Made by a program: the position numbers and the translations under genes. The notes below the pieces were generated by a model, which searched no databases, was not told the DNA's origin, and worked only from the letters and a program-made list of their open reading frames with translations. DNA of 64,000 nt from Monosporascus cannonballus. Lineage: Eukaryota; Ascomycota; Sordariomycetes; Xylariales. The stretch is taken from positions 434,001 through 498,000 of the forward strand of contig QJNS01000005.1 of the NCBI GenBank assembly GCA_004154925.1, written 5' to 3'. Each line of letters begins with the position of its first letter. The stretch's first letter is position 1. Of this stretch, positions 14,301 to 26,024 are shown piece after piece.

Positions 14301-16179
14301 AATTAATATTATATAAATATTTATAATTTTTGCGTTTTACGACCCTAACGTTATATCGAAACCGAACGTATTTTTTGTTATCGGTTTTAATTAAAACCGG
14401 CAAAATTTCGTTTTTTACTTTGTAACGTAATATCGCAATGATTCTTTAATTTGTTATTAATATTATTACCTAAAATATACCGTTTGTTTTTAATATATAA
14501 TTCCTTAATTTCGATAAAAATTATTATTTTAATTTCTTTTTTCAATATATTATTTATTGTATTGGGCTATAAATTATTATATTTTGATATCGTTAGCGAT
14601 TCCGGTAATAATATAAAAATAAACGAATTATACGAATATAAATAAGGTAACGAAAACGGGGTTAAAAGGTTAACAATATTTAAAAAAATAATAAATGTTA
14701 CGTTAACGTTATAAATAAAAGAAATAAGATAAATTCCTAATTAAAATTATTTAATACGTTACGAAGTACGCGTATAAATATAAGTATCGTTATAATCGAA
14801 ATTATACTTCCAAATTGCGAAAATATATAAAATATATATTAATTTAATATTTAAACTGCTGGAATTATCGTTAAACCGTTAATTATTAATTTAAACCGAA
14901 TAACCGTATACCATATATTTTAAATAAAATAAATCGTAATTTAAAATAGCTTTGTAATTTTTTCTAATATTTATCGAATTTTTAACGTAATAACAGTTCG
15001 TAATCTATATAAATCGGTTTATGGCATAAAGATATAATACTATTATTTCCGATGAAACGAATTTCGTTATTTATAAAAGATTAATTATACTTTTTATAAA
15101 ATCGAAATTATAATTTTTGTATATATAATATATAATATAAAAAATAAAGGGGTTTTTAAAATATCCTATTATTATTATTTATCGAAACCGGAAACCGCTT
15201 TAATTAATTCGGTTATATTTTAAATTAAATATAAATCTTTAATTTCGTTTAATTTATTTATAATTTTATTAATCAAAAACCGTTCAAAGTTAAAAAAAAT
15301 ATGTATTTTGCTTTTTTATCGTTAAACGGAAATAATCGTATAAGAAATAATTCATTTATCCGTTATTTATATCAGAATTGTATTATTTTTTAAATAATCG
15401 CTTTTATCGAACCGGCTTTTAATTACTTTTATGAAAATATTTTCAAATTTATAAATTTGAATATATGAAAAAAATTAAACGTATATATATTATAACGAAA
15501 TTTAACCGGCATTAAATTATTACGACTTTTTTAAATATAATAACTTCGTTTTTTTAAATATGCTAAAATTATCTTACGTAGATATTTGCTGTTAAATTAT
15601 GCGTATTATTAAAGCCTTAATTTTACCCGGTATTATAGGTTAAAATTATTTTATTTCGAAAATTTACGAATAATATTTTGGCCGGTAAAAGGTTAAAATT
15701 AAAATTCGATATTTATTTTATTTTCATTAAGATTATTGGCAATACATTACGTATTATATTTTTATTATCCGAATCCGTTATATTACTTTTTATTATAATC
15801 TATACATTTTTATAAATAATACGAGTTTTAATTTGTCGAGTTTAAATTATTCTTATTATTTTAATTTTATATTTATCAAATAGTTCATAAAATATAAATA
15901 ATATAATCTATTTATAAGTAATTATATTTATTTATTTTTAAGTATAAATTATTTAACCGAATTATTATTCGAAAGTTTGAATTAATAAAGCTAATCAAAT
16001 GTTTTATTATATTATTCGATTAATATATAAAATATTTATGTTTCGTTTAAACATAATAATACACATAATAATATAAATAACATTACTCGATTATTTTAAA
16101 TTAATATATATATAAATTTAATCCTTATAATATATTTTGAAATCATAAAATTTAATAATTTTTTATAACTTTTAATAAA
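8304..16179. mobile_element. Second nested insertion in transposon T, unclassified
   Basis: The match between the two T copies stops at about 8303 and resumes at 16,180. The short sequence TATTT(T) occurs at both edges (8299-8304 and 16,180-16,186), which fits a target duplication. The insert is about 7.9 kb, extremely AT-rich, and has no long open frame. I found no convincing terminal direct or inverted repeats, so it may be a LINE ending in an A-rich tail (TTTAATAAA at the right edge) or a composite of several relics. Around 15,030-15,160 on the plus strand a degraded reading (ISDETNFVIY) resembles the DDE region of Tc1/mariner transposases, but this is weak. Confidence 0.55.
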
Positions 16180-17689
16180 TATTTTTAATTTATTATAATC
16201 CGAATTAATTAATTACGAATATTTATAATTTTTATCTTGTTGTTAATATAAATAATAATTTTGATAATAAAATATAAATTATTAAATAAAATTAAAAAAG
16301 GTATTTTTTAATAATCCAAATATATTAATTATTAAAAAATTTAAATACCCATAATTTCAAAACTAAGTTTTAGGTATAAGGAAAATAATAATATTAATTT
16401 CGAAACGAGTAATATTAAAATATCGGATTTCCGTTTTATAATTAAATTTACTTAAGTTGCCGATTTAACGAAAACAGTTATATTTCGTAATTCCTTTTTT
16501 TATAATATGACTAATAATTAGTATATATATAAAGTAATATATATTAATAAAGAAAAATAAAACGTAAATTTTAAATATTAGTATATTTAAAATACAAAGT
16601 TTTTAATTTTAATAATAAATATATTTCGTCGATAATAAATAAATTATATTATTATTCGAAAATAAATTCTAATATAATAATATAAAATTAATTGTTCGAT
16701 ATTTATTCAAACTTAAAAATAATATAATTATATTATTCGGCAATCATATAGTTAAATATTTTTAAATTAAGGTTTTTTATATTTATAAATATTAAAATAA
16801 AAATAAAATATTTAATTATTAATATAAATACTTATTAATGTTTTATTAATTTAATTAATAATATAATTTGAATAATAATATAATTAATTATTAACGAAAG
16901 AAATATTATATTTCCCGAAAACCAAAATATATATTATATCGATTTATGTTTTTCTTAAAGTACAGCTTTATCCGTTAAATATAACGCCTAATATAAGGCG
17001 AATAAATCGACAGCATAAAATTTTTATAAGGTTATCGGCCATATATATAATATTGGCATATAATTTAATTACGTTTATATCGACAAAGAATCGGTAAAAA
17101 TATTAAATAAAAATAAATATTTTATTTTAAAACTTAAATATTCGAAAATTTTGAATATTTCAAATTTTTAAATACATTATCCGTATTTATTACAGTCGAT
17201 TTTAAACCTTATATATTATTATTTTAGTTTACGAAGTTATATTATTATCGTATTAGCTTAAAAAAATTAAAAAGTTATAATATTTATTAATCGACATTTT
17301 AAGATATTTTTTATTATAAAAATATTTATTTTATATTAATTAAAATTATTACTATTTTAAAAAAATAAAATGTTTAATTTTGCATTAAAGTATATAAGTT
17401 AAAATATTAGGAATTTCGTAATTAATAAATATTGCCAAAATTAATATTAATAATTTTTGCGAATTTATATAGGAACACATTAAACAGAACAAAAAAATCA
17501 TAATTTATTATTCGGCCTTATTTTAGAAGTTTTGTTATTTTTGTAAGTATTATTTTTAAAGGAGTTTAACTGATACATTAGACCTTTGACAAATATTTCT
17601 TGATCAAAAGCTATAGCTGTGGCTACGGCTGCTGCGCCGCAGGCGCAGCTACAACCTCCAAGTAGGGTCCTGATCAAGATGAGATAAAC

Positions 17690-19973
17690 TCTATAGCTAT
17701 TCTAGAAGCCGTCTGTCCTAGATAGTATTTGCAGGCTTTAACTTTAAAATTCTGGCAAACTGGATAATTTTCGTACTTTGAGATATCGTTTTGGATCTAA
17801 ATAATTATAGCAATAATAAATTTTAGCTGGAAAAAAATCGAACTAACTTTTTTTTTCTCCTTTTTTATCTTACTGTCAGTTTCCTATTTAATTATTTTAA
17901 CTTTCTTTTAGAGTTAAAAAAAATTCCCCCTTTTCTAAAGTTTCTTTTAGCGAAAAAACGGCATTCGCTTTTAAAATATCTCTTTTTATCACAGTTAAAA
18001 CATTTTACCTTAAATTTATCTTTTTTAAATTTCTTTAAAGCGGAATTTACTTCCTTTTAAAGCTTGTCTTTATTTTTTTAATTCAATAACTAAAACTCTT
18101 GTCGTTATTTCGTTTGCCGATTCTTTTTTTCTTAAAGTACCGATCAAAAACACGTCGGTCGGCAATAATAACCTTATCGGTATATTTTGCAAAGGATTTA
18201 AGTTTTAATTCCTTATATATATTATCTTTAATTAAAAGCTTTAAAGTATAGTAATAAAGGTAAAATAACGCGCTTTTTAACAAATTTAACATAATAGTTA
18301 AACGGTTAAACTTAATAGTATATTGGGCAGCTAACTTGGTTTGGTAAAAAAATAAAATTACTTAATAATATCCTACTTTTCACCAAGATTCTCAAACAAA
18401 ACCCCTATATATTTTTCAAAGTAACCGTATTCGCTAAAAATATAATTAATAAAATCTGAAGTTTTCTTTAAATATCTTTCAAAATAATCCGTTAAAATAA
18501 GTTCGAACTATTAACGGACTCGTTCGGTCAATAACTAAAAAATAACTATTATCTTTTAATAATTCTCCGTTAAAAAACTTTTATAAAATTTAAAGTAAAG
18601 TCTAGCCTAAACTAAAAAACCATCAAGATTTTCTGATCCATTATAAGGTTTGAAAAAAGTTAATTTATAACCCTTAATATTTGGCATTCCGTAATAACTA
18701 AAAAGTGGAACTATTTCTTTCCGTATCTAATTCGTACTAAATAATAATAAAATTGAAACTTTTTCTTATAATCGCTTTATACCAAATAAAAATGGTCGAA
18801 ACCCGCTTTTTTGGCTTCGTCTATTAGCGAATCCGAATTAAAAAAAAAACTGGCTTCTTTTTTTTTACAAGTCGAACATTTTCTTATTTCAAACTTTGAA
18901 CCTTTTGGGCTAAAAAATCCAATCTTTCTTCCGTAATAAGTTCTTTTTCTTTCCTTTTATAACCTCGGCTTTATATTCTTCTTTAACTTTTTTCTCAGCT
19001 ATCTTCTTTTTTAACTTCTTTTTTAGACCTCGATAATATCCTTAAGAACCGGAATAAGTTATTATTTGAGCTACGAAAATAACGAGCTTTTTTGCAATCG
19101 AATAATAAAAGGAATTATGTTATTAATTAATTTAAAAAAATTTAATAAAAGACAAATTATTAAATCTAATTAATAACATTTTATTAGCTATTCACAGAAA
19201 TCGTATATGCTATTTATGTTCTAAACGTTATCTTATATTATCGTTTGTATTAAATTTAAGAAAACTTATATCTTAATTTGCAGGTAATAATAAAGCGAAA
19301 AATAATTTCATAATTTATTCGTTAAAAAGATTTAAAAAATATTTTAATTAAAAAATAGTACAATTACGTTTTAATTAAAAGCTTAAATTAATAGTTAAGA
19401 AACGAAAACTAATTAAGTATTATTTATATAAAAAATTAATTTATTATATATCCCAACTTTTTAAAAAAAGTACGTCGTGGATTTATAGAATTAATGTAGT
19501 CTATGTAATCTGGTTTTAGATCACTTAAATTATCTAAATCAATTAGATCATCTCAAGAACCAAGCGTTCTTGTCCGGGGTTTAGCCGTAACAGGTTTACG
19601 TTAAGCCTTAAAGGTTGATTTCTTGGAAACAGCAACCTCTGTTCCTGTAATAGTTAATTAATTTAAGTTTGTTTTTTAAATGTATTAAAAACCGCGTGAC
19701 GGAATAGTAGGCGTAACAAAGTAATGTTTTACTTTATAAAATTAATAATTTTTAAAGATGTATATAATAATATATAAAACAAAACGAAAAATTTATAACT
19801 TAATATTAGGTCTTATTTTTAAGATTTATTAATTTTATAAAACTTTTTTTAAAGGTTTAGCCGATATATCTAACCCTTGCAGCAACTTCTTGATCAAAAG
19901 CGCTAGCTACGGCTGCGTTTACGGCGCAGCCCCAACCTCAAAAATGGGGACTGATTTTATTAAGATACAATAC
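17690..19973. repeat. Degraded repeat between the two T copies
   Basis: Single-copy within the window apart from about 19,790-19,962, which repeats the inner end of T in the same orientation as the left copy and lies head to head with the right copy. About 17,850-19,030 read on the minus strand is lysine-rich with many stops. It includes an open stretch at 18,083-18,292 and a K/E-rich segment near 18,900-19,030, suggestive of a decayed transposase or gag tail. I do not recognise the family. Confidence 0.45.
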
Positions 19974-22900
19974 GCTTGCCTCATCGTAATCAGGACCCCA
20001 TTTTGGAGGTTGTGGCTACGCCTGCGGCGCAGCAGCCGTAGCCATAGCTATAGCTTTTGATCAAGAAATATCTGTTAGGGGTCCAATATATCAACTAAAT
20101 TCCTTTAAAAATAATACCCACAAAAATAATAAAACCTTTAAAATAAAGCTTAATAGCAAATTATGATTTTTTCGTTCCGTTTAATACGTTCTTATACAAA
20201 TTCGCAAAAATTATTAATATTAATTTTGGCAATATATATTAATTACGAAACTCTTAATATTTTTGTGAGAATACAGCCCCTATGAGGATAAGGCTGGTAG
20301 CCGACCAGCCACCGACCAGCCACCGACCCACTCACTAGTATAAATCCACCATCTGGCAGCTAGTGGGAAACGCCAGATGGAAGTAACCTAATACACTTAC
20401 TTCTTGGAATCTGCTTTACGATTGGTTGGAGATCACCTCACCCAGCTCACAGCTATCCATTATCTTACAATTTTAACTTATATAATTTAACGTAAAATTG
20501 AAATCTTTATTTTCTAATATAATAATAATTTTAATTAATACGAAATAAAGATTATTATAGTAAAAAAATAACCCAAAATCTCGATTAGTACATACTTTAA
20601 CCCTTTATTTCCTTTAGGCCAATACGATAACATTATAACTTTATAAGCCAAAATAATAATATAAAGGTTTAAGATCGTCCGTAATAAGCCCCGAAATATA
20701 TTTTTTTTCTTAATTAACCAAATACAGGTAATATATTTAAAGGTTTAAACTAAATATTTTAAACCTTTAAATACTTAACCTTTTAAAACGAAATATTTAT
20801 TTTTATCCGATATCTTTACCGGTTTTTTGCCAATATAAACGTAATTAATTTATATACTAATATTATGTATACGGTTAATAACCTTACGGAAACCCTGCGC
20901 TATCGGTTTGTTCGCTTTATATTAGGGCGCTATATTTGGCGGATAAGGCCGTATTCTATAAAAAAACAGATTAATATAATACATAATCTGGTTTTTGGAA
21001 AACTTAAATTTTTTTTATTATTAAAACAAATTTCGGAAAATCCTTAATTATTTAAGCTTTTTCTTTAATAATTAACTTAAATATTATCTAGATTATATTA
21101 TTAATTAAGCTAATAAAAAATAACGAATTTCTATGTTAATAATTTTATATTTTGTTTTTATTTTAATATTCGCAAATACGAAAAAGTTTAATTTAAAGAT
21201 ATTCGATTATAAAACTGCCGAATAATATAACTATATTATTTTTAATCCTAAATAAATATCGAACTATTAGTTTTAAATTATCATATTAAATCTTATTTTT
21301 AAATAACGATATGATTTAATTATTATCGACGAAATATATTTGTTATAGGAATAAAAAACCTTCCGGCCTAAATATACCAATATTCGTAACTTACGTTTTA
21401 TTCTTTTTGCCTATATATATTAGTTTGTATATATAATAATTACTAATAATATTATAAACAAAAAGATTGCAAAATATAACGGCTTTTATCAAATCGGCGG
21501 CCTAACTAAATATAGCTATAAAGCGGAGGTCCGGCGTTTTAATATTAATCGTTCCGAAATCGACATTGCTGTCTTCCCCATATCCAGAGGCTAACGTTCG
21601 AATTAAGGGTACTTAAATTTCTTAATAATTAATGTATCCGAACTATCAAGTAATATCCCTCGAATCCAGCTTAATAGCTTACGTTCTATCATTAAGATTA
21701 TTATTTATATTAATAACAGGGCGAAAACCATAGATATCTGTAACCACTTAATTAGGACCATGGTGAACCGGGGGTACGGCTATAATAACGGGTAAGGGCG
21801 GTAATAATATTCCGTATAACGGTACCGTATCGAAACGTAATATTACGAACATAATTTTAAACATTAAAATTATCGTACTAAAATACGATATCGCCTTATT
21901 ATACTTAATTATAAACCGTGATTTGTCCTAATTATAATTATATTATTATAAAAGAATTAATATGGTTATTTTAAGTTTTTTAATTAACCGAATTATATCT
22001 TTATTTAACATATAATAACTTTTATAAATACCTAACCTCTTTAATATATTAATATTATTCCGTAATAAACTCGAAAATAATAAAAACCTGCCTAATCAAT
22101 AAGACAAATAATTATTGTTAATTTTGGAAATTATTTTAATTATAATAATTAAAATCATAAAAAAAATATAAAAATATCCGGATCGTTATTATTATAAAAC
22201 CGTTTCGTTTTCCGTTTCGTATTATACGATTGCCATTTTTTTCTTAAATATATAATTACCTGGTTTAAAAATTTACTCTAATTAAAAGTAAACGCTTTTA
22301 TAAAGCGTTAACTTTTGTCTAAAACGGTATGGATTACGTTAACTTTAAGTAATAACTTCTTCGATAAGCGGCGGAATCCAGGCTCCTTTGTAAAAATTAT
22401 AAACTCCCTATATAATATATTATAATATTTATATATAACGAGATTTTAATTAATACGAACTAGAAATTTTTGCTAACTTTCGCATATTAACAGCCGTTCG
22501 CATATTTGTTTTTTTTAATACGTTAATTAATCGGTTAATCCAAACGGTCGAACTAATAATTCGGCCTAAATCGTCGCAAAAACTCAATTACGGATAAAAT
22601 TTTTAAACGTTATATTAATTTTTTTATATTAATGCCAAAAATTTAAGATATACGTACGTATATTCTGTTCTAAGGGCGTAGCCCGGTAAAACTAAAAGAA
22701 TTCGGATTTATCGTATTTTAAAAAGGGAAATAATAACGTAACGGATTTGGGCTGCAACTATTATACGCGTTAAGGTTTAAAAATGGCAAATAAATCCTAA
22801 TCAGAATTATCGTAATATTAATAATAAGCTATAATTAAGATAATCGTATATATATATATATATAATTACAGAAATATATTATTATTAAATTGTTACGGAT

Positions 22901-23091
22901 TTTTGTTTTTTTCAAAAAAATAAATATATTAAACGAAGCCGTTTTTACGCAACTATAACTTAGGCCTCGCTGGCTCGTTACGGGAATTTGGGATTTGATT
23001 GGTTAATATTTAACGTTATAGAGCGGTACTTGAGTGACTTTGAAGAAATTGAGAAAACGAGCTAGGGAGGCCTGAGCTAGCTGAGGTAAGC
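19974..23091 (+). mobile_element. DNA transposon T, right copy (best preserved)
   Basis: Inverted relative to 287-17,689, and matched in direct orientation by 63,041-64,000. It is about 2.9 kb without the solo LTR. The left terminus GCTTGCCTCATCGTAATCAG and the right terminus (reverse complement GCTTACCTCAGCTAGCTCAG) are similar inverted repeats. Flanking AATA on both sides is a tentative target duplication. The plus strand holds a degraded coding region: 20,865-21,047 is open, and about 21,400-21,760 still reads as protein with few stops (for example KYSYKAEVRRFNINRSEID). I do not recognise it. GC content is visibly higher here than in the left copy. Confidence 0.75.
20264..20469 (+). mobile_element. 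Solo LTR of retrotransposon family B
   Basis: 206 bp starting TGTGAGAATACAGCCCC and ending TTATCTTACA, with a perfect target duplication ATTTT (20,259-20,263 and 20,470-20,474). The pre-insertion site is preserved in the third T copy near 63,330, which confirms both edges. It matches the LTRs at 54,402 and 61,694 but carries far fewer C-to-T changes. It contains a TATA-like TATAAATCC. Confidence 0.92.
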
Positions 23092-23437
23092 AATAAAGGG
23101 CTTACTTAAGCTGCTACCCGTGTTATTTAAACGACAAATAGATGATGTATTTTCCTATACAAATTCTATAGGCTTCTACATACTAGCTTCATAAGGTAGG
23201 TGGTGGGTTGAGTAGAGAAACTAACATTAATTACCTCTGCGTATTGTAATCCCAGATCAGGGACCCCTGCAGGGGTCTGCTGTCCCAAAAGTGGGTCTGC
23301 TTAAGCACCTCAGCCCAGGCTCAGCCCACCTCAGCCTGAACTCCGGCTCCCTCAGCCGTAGCTGAGCACCAGCTCAGCTCTGGAAACGGAAATGGATTTT
23401 GGTGAGCTTGAGTTTCGTGTCCGAGTATATTGGTATT
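23092..23437. other. Island border, no gene
   Basis: Composition switches from AT-rich to balanced exactly at the outer terminus of T. The stretch contains a perfect 16-bp palindrome GACCCCTGCAGGGGTC (23,262-23,277) and short CTCAGCC-rich repeats at about 23,308-23,375. No coding frame is supported. Confidence 0.6.
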
Positions 23438-23677
23438 TGTCAGACCCAGCTGAAGTCGATCAAACAGCCAAACCTTGGCTTAGTTTGATCACCTCCTGAA
23501 ACGAGGCTACTTTATGCACCCACGGTATCTTTTCCTCTTAGCTACAGTTGTATTTACATGTATAAAAGGAGGGTTCGTTACCCTCACCTTCTAGCTAGGA
23601 CCTTCTAGAGGTCAGGCAACCTTTAATACACTTCTTCTTCAGTTATATGCTTCTGTGTGTGATGTCAGGGTTTCATA
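23438..23677 (+). mobile_element. LTR-like repeat L, left copy (solo LTR)
   Basis: About 240 bp beginning TGTCAGACCCAGCTG and ending GGGTTTCATA, flanked by GTATT on both sides (23,433-23,437 and 23,678-23,682). It is repeated in inverted orientation at 48,496-48,736, and the homology stops at the same base on both sides. It contains a TATA box (TGTATAAAAGGAGGG) in the middle. The size, TG start and 5-bp duplication fit a solo LTR. The open frame that starts inside it (23,647-23,973) probably has no function. Confidence 0.72.
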
Positions 23678-24093
23678 GTATTCAAGAAGAAATGAATCAG
23701 CGAAAAAACAAATATTTCGCTACTAGTTCCCCCCCTTCAAACCTAGGACAGAAGAAAAAGGACAGATCCTCGGCAGTAAGAAGTCATCATATGATTGCCC
23801 GAATAAGATACATACTCAGCGGAGGAACTCAAAGAGTTTCACATACCAACGTAGTTATTTCACTCTGGCATAGTAACTTCAATGCACAAGACTTTGACAG
23901 CATCCACCGGTTAGATATGGCCTCTAACAGTGTAATCACGTTGTGTAGTGCTTTGGGTGGTAACTTAGCGTAAGGACTAGGATGCTTACGCAGGCCAAAC
24001 ATACGTAAGTAACACAGATCTCTACGTCTAAGTGCAAAACCAAGCATACCCTGGTTGCGTTGCATTTCTTCTATCATGTTTTAAGCCAATGAA

Positions 24094-24138
<45 letters not shown>

Positions 24139-24502
24139 TGGTGCAACTGAGTTCATTGGAAGCGCCATTCGCATCCATTACTGAGGAATGGGACGTAGAC
24201 TACTTGTCGCAGGTATAATTCCCACCAAGAACGCGTCTACCGCCCCCTATTAGTCTATAGGTTTTATGTATTCAATGCTTCGATAGGAAGCTTTTCGGTT
24301 CTTCTCTACGGGGACTAATCACTACCAACCCTTTTGTTGACCCCATAATATCCTTAGGGGCTCTCCGTGCAACCGTCGAAAGGTTTATGTCCTAGACTGC
24401 GGGGTTGAGGAGACCCCGATGTAGAAAGAGGAAAGGGGGGTGCGACTACTGTGCTTCGGCAATAATACCGCCATCGAGCCCATGCCCGTCGAAGTATGAG
24501 GC
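23678..24502. other. Gene-free stretch with a 40-bp poly(T) tract
   Basis: No gene is supported. A minus-strand open frame at 23,829-24,077 (82 codons) has no recognisable domain. At 24,096-24,135 lies an uninterrupted run of 40 T residues, flanked by CCAATGAA on the left and TTCATTGG on the right, an inverted pair. The rest is presumed to be 3' flank of the lyase pseudogene. Confidence 0.5.
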
Positions 24503-26024
24503 CTAAGAAAGCATCTTCTCGATGGCATCGATCTGGGCGAGCACTGAGCTGCGGCTCGTGCCACCTTGTGCAGACCTTCTCTAAACGCTCTTCTCAAAGT
24601 CAAAGACCTGCGCGATATCGGCCTCGAAAAGCGGCGAGATCTGTTTGAGATCCTCGAGGCCTACCTCGGCGATCGACACGCCGAGCTCCTCAGCCTTCCG
24701 GACTACAGCGCCGGCGATGTGATGTGTCTGCCGGAAAGGTACGCCCTTGAGAACCAGATAGTCTGCGACGTCGGTGGCAAGCATGTCGGCCGTCAAAGCA
24801 GCCTTCATCTTGTCCCCGTGGATCTTTAGAGAGCTGACGACGCCCGATGTGATCGTCAGGCAGTGAGAGACCGTCTTGACGCAGTCGAGGAGGGGCTCGA
24901 CTGATTCTTGGAGGTCCTTGTTGTATGAAATGGGCAGACTCTTGAGCGTGGAGAGAAAACCAGAGGCCTGTTCTCACCCCAGACTGTCCGGGTTCTTCTT
25001 CTGCGGCATAAGACTGCTACCGGTGCTGTAAGCATCGGCGACTTGAACGAAACCGAACTCGGCGGTCGAGAAGAGGATCAGATCCTCGGCAAGACGACTA
25101 AGGTGAGCCATCAACAGACTTGCCCACTGCAGGATTTCAACAACGAAATCCCTGTCAGCTACGGCCGCAAGACTGTTGGGATGAACGGACGTGAAACCAA
25201 GATCCTTGGCAAGGAATTCTCGGTCGATGCCGAAGGGGTTTCCAGCCAGCGCACCCACACCCAATGGGCAGGTTGCAACACCCCGCCCCTGAATACCCTC
25301 TAACCGCTGAAGATCGCCTATGAGGAACGCCGCGTGGCCGAGGAGTCAGTGTGAGAATCGGACGGGCTGTGCGCGCTGCAGGTGGGTATACCCGGGCATC
25401 AGGACCGGCAGAGTGTCTTTCGCCTTTGCGGCAGAGACCCGGAGGAGGGATTTCAATAGTACGGCCAGTTCCGCAAGCTGTTCCCGGGCCCAGAGTCGCA
25501 TATCAGTAGCGACTTGGTCGTTGCGGGAGCGTCCAGTATGGAGCTTGCCAGCAACCTGCGCGCCAATCAGCTCTGAGAGACGGCGCTCATTGGCAGTATG
25601 AATATCCTGCGATCAACGTCAGCAGCCACGTCAACAGCCTAGTCAAGAAGTCCCAAATCGACGTACCTCGTCAGCCTTGGGATCAATGAGGAACGTCCCC
25701 TGATCCCATTCCTTCTCCACCTTCTCGAAGCCAGATATGATCTGGTTCAGCTCGTCTTCGGTGATGAGGTTGAGCTTCTGGAGGCCTCTGGCATAGGTGA
25801 TAGAGCCCTGGATATCGGCCTTGCACATCGCCTTGTCAAACGACAGCGACTCGTTGAACTTGAACATAAGATCATCGATCGCCTCTGTCGCACATATGGG
25901 CAGCGGGGCCGTAGTCGTCAGCGAAGAAGTACACGACAAGAATCAAGCTTTAAATGATCACGGAGTTCTTATTACCGGTGAAGCGCCCGCCCCAGAGGAG
26001 GGTCTTTGCCGTGGATTCGGACAT
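24503..26024 (-). pseudogene. ARG4: Argininosuccinate lyase, decayed copy
   Basis: Argininosuccinate lyase splits argininosuccinate into arginine and fumarate in the last step of arginine synthesis. Three exons are visible: 25,976-26,024, 25,667-25,884 and 24,503-25,606, with introns 25,885-25,975 and 25,607-25,666 that keep proper GT-AG ends. The frame would give about 456 residues, close to the family length. Signatures present include [30 protein letters not shown] and the fumarase-superfamily loop [12 protein letters not shown]. Lesions: TGA in place of the conserved Trp of FSHWLLGH (near 25,345); loss of roughly 12 codons after PDSL together with a TGA (near 24,973); and TAG after FDFEKSV (near 24,569). 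All three stops are in the same frame. Because the introns remain, this is a decayed genomic duplicate rather than a retrocopy. A working copy is expected elsewhere in the genome. Confidence 0.9.

Larger units (their letters stand above)
287..17689 (-). mobile_element. DNA transposon T, left copy (split by two nested insertions)
   Basis: When the two inserts (1526-8252 and 8304-16,179) are removed, about 2.8 kb remains. It matches the reverse complement of 19,974-23,091 along its whole length (287-1525, then 8253-8303, then 16,180-17,689). The outer end reads CTTATCTCAGCTAGCTCAGG and the inner end pairs with the other copy at 19,974. The outer and inner termini resemble each other as inverted repeats (GCTTRCCTCA core), so I infer a TIR DNA transposon. 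Differences from the right copy are mostly C-to-T and G-to-A, as expected of RIP. No open transposase frame survives, and I cannot name the superfamily. Target-site duplication is not resolved. Confidence 0.75.

Noticed and set aside
6559..22000. Short open frames in the AT-rich blocks (for example 6559-6744, 7658-7867, 12,799-13,002, 14,451-14,645, 54,604-54,792)
   Set aside because: They lie inside RIP-mutated transposons, are Ile/Lys/Tyr/Asn-rich by composition, and often run opposite to the element's real coding strand.
287..23091. One giant 22.8-kb transposon with long terminal inverted repeats
   Set aside because: Each arm has its own inner terminus and a third copy with the same inner terminus occurs at 63,041, so the arms are separate copies of a 2.9-kb element.
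23647..23973. 108-aa ORF starting [10 protein letters not shown]
   Set aside because: The start is LTR-like repeat sequence and the rest has no domain; similarity to the ankyrin-WD40 start is only the shared repeat.
24096..26024. Lyase relic plus poly(T) as a processed retrocopy with a poly(A) tail
   Set aside because: Both introns with GT-AG ends are still present, so it is not derived from spliced mRNA.
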